From Histomonas meleagridis (Eukaryota > Parabasalia > Tritrichomonadida > Dientamoebidae), in contig WSYJ01000060.1 in assembly GCA_020186115.1 (NCBI GenBank), forward strand, positions 1,860,001 through 1,924,000: DNA of 64,000 nucleotides, in the 5' to 3' direction. The position numbers were made by a program, and so were the translations under genes. The notes under the pieces were generated by a model. The model ran no database searches and was not told where the DNA came from. It saw only the letters and a program-made list of their open reading frames with translations. Positions 36,901-46,367 of this stretch are shown in pieces. Every line of letters begins with the position of its first letter. Position 1 is the first letter of the stretch.

Positions 36901-37073
36901 TTCGGTCCTGAAGAAAGTTTTTGCGTATTTTCTTTTGCTATTTTACCAAAATCGATGGAATTAATTCCATTTACTGGTTCTTCAGCAAAACTATAAATAA
37001 ATCCGGATGGCTGTAAAGAATCATAGTTTCCAGTGATCTTTTTTTCCATCTCGGAAAAATTAGTAACTAACAT
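33930..37073 (-). CDS. RecQ-family DNA helicase (BLM/Sgs1-like)
   Basis: 1047 residues, ATG start. Residues 1-320 are low-complexity and Ser/Asn/Gln/Tyr-rich. The helicase core follows: [20 protein letters not shown] and [14 protein letters not shown] (motif I, about 355-370), then [20 protein letters not shown] (motif II plus the RecQ aromatic-rich loop, about 460), LTATATPSV (III), [9 protein letters not shown]-type IV, [20 protein letters not shown] (V) and [12 protein letters not shown] (VI). The zinc-binding RQC part has [12 protein letters not shown] and CHGMCDNCL. An HRDC domain follows at about 880-960 ([20 protein letters not shown]). The C-terminus is Gln/Pro-rich. RecQ helicases of this kind unwind recombination intermediates and G-quadruplexes and dissolve double Holliday junctions with Top3/Rmi1. 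All ATPase motifs are intact. Confidence 0.95.
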   Translation of the reverse strand: [1047 protein letters not shown]

Positions 37074-37778
37074 TTATAATGAAATACTTCTTTGCTTTGA
37101 TATTTTGGTTAATGATTTTGAAAAGTGACACTTCACTGATTCATTCACTTTCATAAAAAACGTTTATAAACGTTCGAAAGTTCGCAAACAAGAGCTTAGC
37201 ACTTTTCTTGCCTAGATGTTTTCATTGCTTGACATTTATAAAAACTGATAATTTTCTTGTAGCTTTTATTATATATGAATATTTATATGTAGCACGTGTA
37301 GAGTCGACCCCTTGTGTCGGTGCGAAATCCTCGAAAATTATTTTATAATGGCGTATACCTTATGTGCAATTTAGAAGGGTTCGGCAAAACAGGCCGTAGG
37401 CCTCATGTCGCAACCGCTGGAGCGAAAATAATTTAAGATTTTCGATGATAGGTGGCTCTTGCGATGAGTAAATCGGAGTAGGATTCCCATATCGTAGCGG
37501 TTTTTTGAAAGCCTTCTCAATCCAAAACGATCAATTTTAACACAGAAACGCACTGTTGTTATAAAAAGACAATAAGTATTCAATCCGTTCCTTATCCCCT
37601 GTGTAAGAACTGACCCTTTAGCAAATATTATCAATTTTTTGTACACGGTATTCAATGCTCACGACCTGCAGGCTGGAAAACAACAGATAAATTCAACTGT
37701 TTTTGACCAGAAAAAATTGTAAATTTGAGAACAATTGAATACGTATTCAACCGAAATAGCAGAACACCTGTTCAAAAA
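37074..37778. other. Gene-free 705-bp stretch between two divergent genes, partly GC-richer
   Basis: Holds the promoters of RecQ and the subtilisin gene. AACGTTTATAAACGTT near 37160-37176 is a perfect 16-bp palindrome. The block 37290-37660 is GC-richer than its surroundings and has short perfect hairpins (AGGCC/GGCCT at about 37391; CGAAAAT/ATTTTCG at about 37422-37443). A 94-codon minus-strand ORF here lacks protein-like composition. A small RNA gene is possible but not shown. Confidence 0.35.
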
Positions 37779-40700
37779 ATGATTGCTGATCTTTTGCTTC
37801 TCCTGGTAAAATGCGCATCAAACAATATGCATATTTTCACAACCTCTTTAGGAAATATAACATTTGATGCAAATAAAAATAAAATACTTTCATCTAATAA
37901 TCAATGGACATATGTATTTTTTCCTAATTCACCGAATATTGAACATCTAAAAGATCACGGAATCAACATACAAAAAGGAATCGTGTATAAAAATGTTTAT
38001 AAGCTTTATTTAACAACAAAACAAATATCATTTTTGAAAAATAATGAAGCTCTTATTTCACTTGTTGATCCGAATAGCAAATTAATTGACATAAATAAGA
38101 TTAGTAATTCTAAGCAATTATTTGTGAAAGGAGAGTTTACTCAATTTTTACCAAAGAATACTGCCTTTTACATAATAATATCTTGCTCAGATGATCACCT
38201 CATTGTTGAAACTAAAGATCCCATAAAATCAGCCAAATATTTTAGTTCTTTACCTGAAGTTGAATTTGTTAATTCATATGAACCACCGACACCAGCTAAT
38301 ATTATTGCATCTGGATTTACACAAAAGAATACAGCTGATCTTATTACTGATACACATGGTAATATTATTGCACCACGATATCTTGAATCCAAAGGAATTA
38401 CAGGTAAAAATCAAACAGTTGCATTACTTGATTATTCACTTGATTATTATCATTCACATTTTTATGATCCATCAGTAAATATGACTTTTAACGAATTTAT
38501 ACCAAATCATCGAAAGATTTCATATTATTATAATTTTTATGATACTGAAGAATTATTGTATAAAAACTATATGCCAAACAAATCTCATGGTACACATGTA
38601 TCAGGGACTATAGCAGGAAAATCATTAAATGAAAATGATAAAATTAATTCATATAATGGCATCGCACCTGATTCTAAACTTATGTATTTAGGTTCATTTG
38701 ATGAAAACTTTAACAGACTTATGTCAAACACAAGTAAATTAATTGAAATAATTCAAACAGGTAATGTTCATATCTTTACTAATTCATGGGGTTCTCTTAC
38801 ACCATTGAATGACCGACAGTTGCAATATTTTTTTGATCAAATTATATATAGAAATAATGTTGGTGAAACTTGTCTAATACTTTTTTGTGCAGGTAATGAA
38901 GCAGGAAATGGATTTTATACAATTCGTTCACCAGGAAATTCAAAAAATGTTTTAACTGTTGGTGCAGCATCAAAGGTTTTTGATTATCAAAACTTTAAAT
39001 TCAGTGTTATAAATGAAGAAGGAAAACAAATACAAGTTCTTATACCATATCAACAACCTTACGCTATTCAAGACCTTGAATTAAAAGGCATGAAATTTTA
39101 TTTATCAAATTGTTCTGATTTTAGTTTACCAAAGAAAAGTGGGAAATTTTTATATTTGGATATTAATGATTTAAATAAAATGAAAACTGATTCTTCTGAA
39201 GTAACAGCTCAATTACAAAATTATGTTATTTATGGATTTGTTTATGATATAAAAGCTGAAGAATATAATGACTTTAGTTCATATTTTTCTAATTTTTATC
39301 CTTCCCGAAAATTTGTGACAAATAATCCGACAATACTTAAATCAGATGTAGGAAAATATATTACAATAAATTATTCTTATGATTCAATTATAGGAAAACA
39401 AAATTCACAAATTTCTAAATCATATTTTTCTTCAATAGGTCCAACACATTTTGGTGTAATTAAACCTGATATTATGGCACCAGGTTCATTTGTGATGAGT
39501 TCAAAATCTAAACAAATAATTGATCCAAATCATGGTTCAAAAGATGAATATATAGATGATTTATATTATTTAGAAGGAACATCAATGGCTACACCAAATG
39601 CAGCAGGTGCTGCAGCATTAATTTCACAATATTTTGATGATTGTAAATATTTAAATGAGAAAGTTAATATTAATTCATTATTATTAAAATCACTTTTAAT
39701 TGCTTCTGCTTCAAAATCTGATGGAAGTTATACTCCAGATAATTTTATGGGTCATGGATTAATAGATATATCAACTGTATTACCATTTGAAGATGATAAT
39801 TTTGGTTTAAGATTTTCGAATATTGTTAAAATGTCAAAAGGTCAAATGCATCATAAAGGTAAAATTAAAATTACTAAGAATACATCATCTCTTAAAATTG
39901 TTTTATGTTCACATGATATACCTTTAAGTATTGAATCATTAATACCAATTTATTTTGATTTAGATTTAATAGCTATTTCACCAACTAAAAAAATATATGT
40001 TGGAAATAATCGTATGAATGATACAGAACATTATACATTAAATGAAAAGATTATAATTCCAACAAAAGAATTAGAAATTGGTGAATATGAAATTCATGTA
40101 ATATCAAATATTGAAATTACTTCAACTATTCCATATATTATAACAACAATTGGGCCATTTGAACAAAATGATATAAATTCAAATCCGAAATATATTGAAA
40201 TGCAAAACACAAATGAATGTATATCAACAAAAAATTCAAATGGATGTAATGATGGAAAATTAATATGTAAAAATGGATTTACAGGACAATTATGTAATAT
40301 TGAATTTCAAGAATTTCCTTCATATACAACAAGTTCATCAACAATTTTACCAGAAAATTCACAATTTATTATGCAACCAAATACATTAAAATTCTTTAAA
40401 GTATCAAAATATTCAAATTATGATGAATTATTAGTTGTGTTATTCACTAATCAATATAATAATCAATATTCATTACTATGGGAAATGGGAAAACCTGAAA
40501 ATTATATTCCATCATTATCACAAAATGTTTATAAATGTATAACATCAGATAAAGTATTAACAAATCAAAATATACCAATAATAATTAATGCTTCACAAGA
40601 AAATTATTTCTTTATCTCAAATAATTATCCTTATTCTTCAACATTTTTTGCAGCTGTATTAAATAAGCCTAATGAAAATGATCCATTATGTTTCTGTGAT

Positions 40701-41591
40701 AAGAATGATTGTAGTAATAAAAATATCTGTAAATTACAAAATACTTATTCAACAAATTCTGCATTATATGGAATTTTTTATTATTGTTATGATAGAGTAA
40801 TTTATATTGATAAAAACATCGAAATACCTTCAATATATTTAAATGCAGAAATATTAACTTTGGATTTACTGAAAAATAATAATACGAATATAAAACATTT
40901 GATTACTTTTACTAATTGTATTTCTTCTAATATTTATAATTGTTATTATTTATCAATTAATAATTTAAGAATTAAATTTACTGAAACAAATCAAGTTTCA
41001 AGTAATGTAATTCATTTCGAATATTTAGAACTTAAAAATATTACTTTTGAAGATAATAATAAATTTGTTTTATCGATCAATAATTTAACGACTGATTACG
41101 AATCGTTTGATTCAAATATACAAATTACACAATCAATTAAAATGAATAATTCTGAAATTACAATTAAAACTATAAAGGTTTATAATAATTCAATTGATTT
41201 TGTTAATTCTAATGATGAAATAAAGAAAATTAATTTAGTAGAAAATTTGAAAATTGAATTTTTTGTAATACATAATGATACTTTAATTAATATATTGAAT
41301 GGTGAAAATTATTCATTAAGTTTACCAAATAATATTCAAATTATTATTAATTTTCATGGAACAGTAAATTCAACTTATAATATTGATGAAAGTATTAAAG
41401 ATAAAGTTACAATAATTGAAGATAAACATAAAAAAGGTTTAACAACATTGCATATTGTATTAATTGCTGTTGGTTCTGCTGTCGTTGTTATAGTTGTCAT
41501 ACTGGTGATAATATTCTTTATAAAAAGAAAAAAGAAAAACTATGAAAGTATGATGTCAACAACTGACTTAATGCGTAAAGAATTAGTTTAA
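37779..41591 (+). CDS. Subtilisin-like serine protease, surface-anchored
   Basis: 1270 residues from the ATG at 37779, which opens a signal peptide (MIADLLLLLVKCAS); the upstream in-frame TTG is ignored. Peptidase S8 triad: Asp in VALLDYSLD (about 215), His in SHGTHVSGTIAG (about 270), oxyanion Asn in CAGNEAGNG (about 372) and Ser in LEGTSMATPNAAGAAALI (about 600). A long insert (about 395-560) separates Asn and Ser, probably a PA-like region. Downstream are beta-sandwich sequence, an EGF-like module (CNDGKLICKNGFTGQLC, about 815-840), an Asn/Ile-rich stretch, one TM helix (about 1224-1248) and a basic cytoplasmic tail. All catalytic residues are present. By analogy with trichomonad subtilisins it would act at the cell surface on host or parasite proteins. 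Confidence 0.9.
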   Translation: MIADLLLLLVKCASNNMHIFTTSLGNITFDANKNKILSSNNQWTYVFFPNSPNIEHLKDHGINIQKGIVYKNVYKLYLTTKQISFLKNNEALISLVDPNSKLIDINKISNSKQLFVKGEFTQFLPKNTAFYIIISCSDDHLIVETKDPIKSAKYFSSLPEVEFVNSYEPPTPANIIASGFTQKNTADLITDTHGNIIAPRYLESKGITGKNQTVALLDYSLDYYHSHFYDPSVNMTFNEFIPNHRKISYYYNFYDTEELLYKNYMPNKSHGTHVSGTIAGKSLNENDKINSYNGIAPDSKLMYLGSFDENFNRLMSNTSKLIEIIQTGNVHIFTNSWGSLTPLNDRQLQYFFDQIIYRNNVGETCLILFCAGNEAGNGFYTIRSPGNSKNVLTVGAASKVFDYQNFKFSVINEEGKQIQVLIPYQQPYAIQDLELKGMKFYLSNCSDFSLPKKSGKFLYLDINDLNKMKTDSSEVTAQLQNYVIYGFVYDIKAEEYNDFSSYFSNFYPSRKFVTNNPTILKSDVGKYITINYSYDSIIGKQNSQISKSYFSSIGPTHFGVIKPDIMAPGSFVMSSKSKQIIDPNHGSKDEYIDDLYYLEGTSMATPNAAGAAALISQYFDDCKYLNEKVNINSLLLKSLLIASASKSDGSYTPDNFMGHGLIDISTVLPFEDDNFGLRFSNIVKMSKGQMHHKGKIKITKNTSSLKIVLCSHDIPLSIESLIPIYFDLDLIAISPTKKIYVGNNRMNDTEHYTLNEKIIIPTKELEIGEYEIHVISNIEITSTIPYIITTIGPFEQNDINSNPKYIEMQNTNECISTKNSNGCNDGKLICKNGFTGQLCNIEFQEFPSYTTSSSTILPENSQFIMQPNTLKFFKVSKYSNYDELLVVLFTNQYNNQYSLLWEMGKPENYIPSLSQNVYKCITSDKVLTNQNIPIIINASQENYFFISNNYPYSSTFFAAVLNKPNENDPLCFCDKNDCSNKNICKLQNTYSTNSALYGIFYYCYDRVIYIDKNIEIPSIYLNAEILTLDLLKNNNTNIKHLITFTNCISSNIYNCYYLSINNLRIKFTETNQVSSNVIHFEYLELKNITFEDNNKFVLSINNLTTDYESFDSNIQITQSIKMNNSEITIKTIKVYNNSIDFVNSNDEIKKINLVENLKIEFFVIHNDTLINILNGENYSLSLPNNIQIIINFHGTVNSTYNIDESIKDKVTIIEDKHKKGLTTLHIVLIAVGSAVVVIVVILVIIFFIKRKKKNYESMMSTTDLMRKELV

Positions 41592-41863
41592 GTAAATTTT
41601 ACATTATTTCTTTTCGTAAATTTAAGTGTTTTACCTACTTTGAATTTTATATGATGATTGGTAACTAAAAAACTGTTAAAAAAATTTTCCGGTTTCGAGC
41701 TGTACAAAAAGTTAACTTAAATTGAATTTTTGAAGGCATTTCAAATGCTTCTGTTCATATTTCAGGCGCCAATTTCTGCAGAAAAATGTAAACGTGCCAA
41801 AATGAGGACAATTTCAATACAACCGACGGCCCAGGTCGAAATTTGTGTAATCAATTATCGATA

Positions 41864-44167
41864 ATGCCTATAAAGACATCGCACTTTAAGGCAGTATTAT
41901 TTCGAAAATATATTATGATCAAACGTTCATGGAGATCCTTTATATTTACAATTGTTGCATGTATTGTAGCTTCTGCTTTAGCAATTGCTATTTATTATGC
42001 AATGGCTTATTTTATGCAACCTGGAACAAATAAAATTACGTTTGAAGATTTTGCACAAAATTCAAATTTTTTATTGTTTGTAGATGATGGTTCATTACCT
42101 GAATTTCCATATTTAAAACAATCTCTTATAAATCTTTATGAAAGAGAATTAGGCCAAACACCTGACAGCCTTACCTTTAATTCATCAGATGAATTAAATT
42201 CATGGGTTGTTCAACAAGAAACATCACTTCAACAACCTACATATATTCCAATGGGTGTACAATTTTACCAAACGCAAAACAACGCATTTGCTATGTCCAC
42301 ATGGTTTAACACGTCAGGTTATCATGAAACATCTGATCAATTTACAGTAGATTTTTTAGCCACCAAAGCAGTCTGGAATTATATTTACGGCGGGAACTTC
42401 ACACTGACCTTTACAGTATCAGCCAGCCGTAGTATTGAATATTATTTTGGGAATATCGGTCCGATCATATTAGTTGCAGGATTATATTCCATTATTCCAT
42501 TAATCATTACACAGCCTATCATTGATATTACGGGCGAAATTCGGTCATATATGGTTTCCTGTACACTAAAAATCTTTCCATATTGGCTCGGCACATTTCT
42601 CTTAGACTTCATTGTCTGGATATTCACCACCACCATCATCTGGGCGATATTTTGCATTGCACAAATCCAAGCATTTTTAGACAATTTATTAACCACATGG
42701 TATACTATGGTCATGTTAGGACCATCATTTATTATCTTTATGTATGTAATTTCATTTTTATTTGATAGTCCAGAATCAGCAAATCGACAATGTTTCTTAA
42801 CGTTTATCATTGTCTTGTTAGTTCCTTATGTCATCCAATGTGTTCGATGGAAGCCAAATCCTGTTTGGTTAGAATGGATTTATTCATTAATTCCTCCATT
42901 ATCATTACAGCGGATATTTTCATATGTATTATCTAATATTGGACCACTTCGACAATCATTTTCATATTATTGGAAAGAAGCGACGTCACAAAGTTTCTTG
43001 ATTATGGACTTTGGTAATATCCTTATTTATAGTTTCATTTTATTTATCATTGAATCAGTACGAAACTCAATCAAACGAAAACTTGCTAAAAACTCATTTA
43101 ATAATTATAATGAATATTTCCAAGAGCTGAAAGATAAACAAGAAATAACACCGGACGTCTTAGAGATGCGAGAAAGAGTTGAGAATTCTCATGATTTCGC
43201 AGTCCGAATTGATAATGTTTCACGTTTATTCTTTAATACAGAAGGTAAACCTATACCAGCAGTGAACCATGTGTCATTAGGTATCGACAAAGGATGTTTA
43301 TTTGGCTTTTTGGGCGCTAATGGCGCAGGTAAGACGACATTAATTCGAATGATAACTTCTTTGTTACCACCATCAGATGGAACAATTGAAATTAATGGAG
43401 TTGACATCTCTAAATTCCATGACCCAACAATAATTAGTGTATGTCCACAATTTAATAACCATTTATGTAATGAAATGACGCCGGCGGAACACTTTAAGTT
43501 GTATGGAATGTTATTCGAGTTCGATAAAGAAGAAGAAGAGAAATCAATTCGTTTAATACATGACTTAGAACTTGAAGAACTTAAAGATAAACCTTTACAA
43601 GACTTATCGCAAGGTGATGTCCGAAAACTTGCAGTCGCATTATCATTTTATAGTCGAGCAAACATTATATTACTTGATGAGCCAACTGCTTCGTTAGATC
43701 CAGTCGCAAGACATAATGTACAAGAGCTAATTCTAGAATACAAAAGCGATAAAACGTTTATGTTATGTACACATTTGTTAAGCGAAGCGGAATTCTTATG
43801 CGATATCATATCGATTATGGTCAAAGGAAGCGTTTATGCAATCGGAACACCACAACAATTAACTGAACGATTTGGAACAATTTATAAAATAGATATAATG
43901 CTGAGGAATGATTCCGATGAAGAGGCCGAAAAATGTACAAATTTCATAGAGAAAACATTGCCAACAGCTAAAATGGAGATCTCGAGGCCGGCAGCAAGGC
44001 TATACGACGTGCCAGCAACAGACATAGAGTTGGCGGAGCTGTTCGCACTGATGGAAAATGGTATGAACGGAGACAATGGATATTGCTATTACACGTGCTC
44101 GTCATCGTCGTTGGAACACGTGTTCATGGAAATATTGAAAATGTCTGAGACTGATGAAGAACTTTAA
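41864..44167 (+). CDS. ABCA-type ABC half transporter
   Basis: 767 residues from the ATG at 41864. N-terminal TM helix (about 22-48), a large extracytoplasmic loop, then about five TM helices (about 195-410). One nucleotide-binding domain follows: Walker A GANGAGKTT (about 483), Q-loop CPQFNNHL, signature LSQGDVRK (usual LSGGQ; here the second Gly is Gln and Gln is Asp), Walker B IILLDEPTAS, and H-loop LCTHLL. The ABCA-specific regulatory C-terminus follows (LEHVFMEILKMS). Full ABCA lipid transporters are double-length; single-NBD forms of this layout must dimerise. Substrate unknown, likely lipid. The changed signature may weaken ATP hydrolysis at that site. Confidence 0.9.
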   Translation: MPIKTSHFKAVLFRKYIMIKRSWRSFIFTIVACIVASALAIAIYYAMAYFMQPGTNKITFEDFAQNSNFLLFVDDGSLPEFPYLKQSLINLYERELGQTPDSLTFNSSDELNSWVVQQETSLQQPTYIPMGVQFYQTQNNAFAMSTWFNTSGYHETSDQFTVDFLATKAVWNYIYGGNFTLTFTVSASRSIEYYFGNIGPIILVAGLYSIIPLIITQPIIDITGEIRSYMVSCTLKIFPYWLGTFLLDFIVWIFTTTIIWAIFCIAQIQAFLDNLLTTWYTMVMLGPSFIIFMYVISFLFDSPESANRQCFLTFIIVLLVPYVIQCVRWKPNPVWLEWIYSLIPPLSLQRIFSYVLSNIGPLRQSFSYYWKEATSQSFLIMDFGNILIYSFILFIIESVRNSIKRKLAKNSFNNYNEYFQELKDKQEITPDVLEMRERVENSHDFAVRIDNVSRLFFNTEGKPIPAVNHVSLGIDKGCLFGFLGANGAGKTTLIRMITSLLPPSDGTIEINGVDISKFHDPTIISVCPQFNNHLCNEMTPAEHFKLYGMLFEFDKEEEEKSIRLIHDLELEELKDKPLQDLSQGDVRKLAVALSFYSRANIILLDEPTASLDPVARHNVQELILEYKSDKTFMLCTHLLSEAEFLCDIISIMVKGSVYAIGTPQQLTERFGTIYKIDIMLRNDSDEEAEKCTNFIEKTLPTAKMEISRPAARLYDVPATDIELAELFALMENGMNGDNGYCYYTCSSSSLEHVFMEILKMSETDEEL

Positions 44168-44239
44168 CTGCGAATATTAATTTGTAAATGAAATTATTAT
44201 TATTTTGGGTTTGTTTGAAGTTGTGCAAATATTTGTTTT

Positions 44240-44580
44240 AGACGAGAAAGCACCACCAATTAAATGTGTTCACGCTATTTATTTTGGAATGTACAATTGT
44301 TGATGTGTTGAGATATGGTCTTACGTTTTTGAGTTTAATTTCTAGTAACGAAGAAGTTATCTTTGCTCATTATACTGAATTAAGAAATTTAATTCAAAGA
44401 ACACTTGAACAAGATCAACAAAAGCGAATCGATGCTTTTGAGATTAAAGAACATCCGTTCTTTGAGAATATTCTTGGAAAAGAGTGGATTCGAAGTGAAA
44501 AAGAATCACTTTACTCAAAGACAAAGTCACTGTTCTGTGTTGAAGAGGAAGCAGACTATGATGACTTTATTGGAATGTAA
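44240..44580 (+). pseudogene. C-terminal fragment of a protein kinase
   Basis: The readable part resembles subdomains IX-XI and tail of an AGC/CAMK-type kinase: VDVLRYGLTFLSLISSNEEV (degraded VDxWSxGVxxxxLxxG), then LIQRTLEQDQQKRIDAFEIK and EHPFFENI, ending WIRSEKESLYSKT and an acidic tail. The N-lobe, catalytic loop and a usable ATG are absent. It lies only about 75 bp after the ABC transporter gene. A broken insertion of a kinase 3' end is the simplest reading. Confidence 0.6.
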
Positions 44581-45037
44581 TGAGTAAACTGTGTAATTAT
44601 TTTTAAAATAATTTTGTTTTGATAAAATTTGTGGTGCGCTTTGAATATATTGGTGTTGTTATTTCCCTTTATAATATAGTGTTTAGGAAAATCAATCAAA
44701 ATAATTATTACAAAAAATATATATAAAAAATCTACAAATAAGCGAAATGTTATCGAAGTACCCTTATTAGGAACGATTTTAAATTCAGATATATTTTCTA
44801 TATTTACGCGCCCGTTTAAACTGTTTATTAAAAAAAACGATGGAGCTTTTTCAAAGAAAAATTGTCTTAATTCTGAGTTTATCGTTCTATTGAACAGTTT
44901 ACACACGTTTTTTAAATGAAATTTGATCGGATATGTGGGTGGCCATAACGATCAATTTATTCACAATTTCGAACTGTAAAAAAACGGTTTTGATATGGGC
45001 TCGTTATCCAGATTTTAATTTACCAAAAGTGAATACT

Positions 45038-45643
45038 TTATTTGCAGCACTTTTTCTTGCCTTGTTTTCCTGTGTCATCCTTGAGGTTAACACCTCCATT
45101 AGGTTTACCATCATTTATAACATTTCCTTTGTTCTGTAATAAATTATTGATCGCCATTTGGAACATTCTATCAACTCCAGAACCTGTGGAAGCGCTAGTT
45201 TCGGCATAAAGTGCTCCGTTTTCAGAGGCCATTGAACTTGCACTCTGGAATTCAATGACACGTTTATCTTCAAGATCCGTTTTATTTCCACAAACAAGAA
45301 TAACTATATTTTCTTCGACATTGGTTTTAAGTTCTCTGATCCAGTAACTAACAGAATCAAAGCTTTCAGCCTTTGTTACATCGAAAACAATGATAGCAAT
45401 CAAAGCACTTCTATAGTACATTGGTGCTAAACCACGGTAAACTTCTTGACCTGCTGTATCCCAAATCAGAAGTTCGAGTTGTTGGCCATCAATATTAACA
45501 TCTTTTGTAACAAAAGCAGCACCGATTGTTGGGTTAACATTTTCTGGTGCAGAGCCAGAAACATATTGAGTTACAATACTTGTTTTTCCGACACCGGAGT
45601 CACCAAGAAGGACCAATTTCACGGCGTTTCCCTCGATGCTCAT
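45038..45643 (-). CDS. Rab5-like GTPase, copy 2
   Basis: 201 residues from the ATG at 45643 (the eight-codon upstream extension in frame is not needed). P-loop GDSGVGKTS, PTIGAAF, WDTAGQEVYRGLAPMYYRSA, GNKTDLED, ETSAS, and C-terminal KKKCCK. The last residue is Lys after CC, so prenylation by the Rab-type CC rule is still expected. It is highly similar to copy 1 at 32930 through the G domain and differs mainly in the hypervariable tail (VINDGKPNGG). The two genes are in the same orientation, 12 kb apart, so this is a dispersed rather than tandem duplication. Confidence 0.92.
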   Translation of the reverse strand: MSIEGNAVKLVLLGDSGVGKTSIVTQYVSGSAPENVNPTIGAAFVTKDVNIDGQQLELLIWDTAGQEVYRGLAPMYYRSALIAIIVFDVTKAESFDSVSYWIRELKTNVEENIVILVCGNKTDLEDKRVIEFQSASSMASENGALYAETSASTGSGVDRMFQMAINNLLQNKGNVINDGKPNGGVNLKDDTGKQGKKKCCK

Positions 45644-45667
45644 TTTGAAATTAGAAGTTTCCTTCAA

Positions 45668-45682
45668 ATTTCAATGAAACCG
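45668..45682 (-). promoter_or_regulatory. Conserved upstream element of Rab5-like copy 2
   Basis: CGGTTTCATTGAAAT on the minus strand, identical to the element upstream of copy 1, 24 bases before the ATG instead of 17. Confidence 0.5.
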
Positions 45683-45962
45683 ACGGACCTTTTTCAAAAG
45701 CCACAAAAGTTGGCTATAGTCTAGATTTCTTCAATCAAATCGAAAATTGATGAAACTCATAGAAAATAACTGTAATTCAATAGAAAAAGTCGGTGAATAA
45801 ATTAAACAACAAAATTTGTAAAACATTTTTTACTTGGCAAGAATATATCCTTTTTACATATCATCAAAATTAAATTAGACGTAAGTATCTCTTTTCAAAA
45901 TATTTGAGAAGTAAAACTTCAAATTGATTACATTTTCAAAATTAATTTACAAAATTAATATT

Positions 45963-46310
45963 TTATTTATTTAACCCAGGAATTTCGTTTAATGGACGGA
46001 TTTGGATGTTGTGCTCTTTTTGAAAAGCAAGGAGTTCTTCCTCTTTAGCCTTAATCTTCGGATTAAATGTATTAATAAGTTCTTTTAATGATGCTTTCTG
46101 TTGTTCAAGTGCTGGCTTTGCATCACCAATTGTCATCTGTACGAGTACTTCTCCAATAAGTCTAAAACATTTTCTATCGTCTGGTAAATTTGAAATAGTT
46201 TCAAGAACTCTTTCATGTTGTTGTAAATCCAATTCAAATTGTATTGTTTTATTTTGGAGCTCTTTCAGTTCTGATCTTAATTTGTTAAATTGCTCGCTAA
46301 GGGAAGACAT
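45963..46310 (-). CDS. PFDN2: Prefoldin subunit 2 (beta-class)
   Basis: 115 residues, ATG start. Two long coiled-coil helices (about 1-50 and 70-110) flank a hairpin region: FNKLRSELKELQNKTIQFEL then DLQQHERVLETISNLPDDRK, CFRLIGEVLVQMTI. The CFRLIGEVLV..T block is the prefoldin 2 signature. Prefoldin hands unfolded actin and tubulin to the CCT chaperonin. It shares a 97-bp divergent promoter with the ARM-like gene at 46408. Confidence 0.9.
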   Translation of the reverse strand: MSSLSEQFNKLRSELKELQNKTIQFELDLQQHERVLETISNLPDDRKCFRLIGEVLVQMTIGDAKPALEQQKASLKELINTFNPKIKAKEEELLAFQKEHNIQIRPLNEIPGLNK

Positions 46311-46367
46311 TTCTGGTGTTCAGCCTTCTAAACAAACTTTGTTAATTTTAATAAACGTTCTTTATTG

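Noticed and set aside
37290-37330. tRNA-like T-arm (GGTGCGAAATCC) near 37318
   Set aside because: No acceptor or D-arm pairing can be built around it; no cloverleaf.
37371-37655. 94-codon minus-strand ORF in the RecQ/subtilisin gap
   Set aside because: Mixed composition without hydrophobic core pattern; lies in a block better explained by RNA hairpins or promoter.
41750-41775. E2F-like GGCGCCAA upstream of the ABC transporter
   Set aside because: Only half a consensus and far from the start; not supported.
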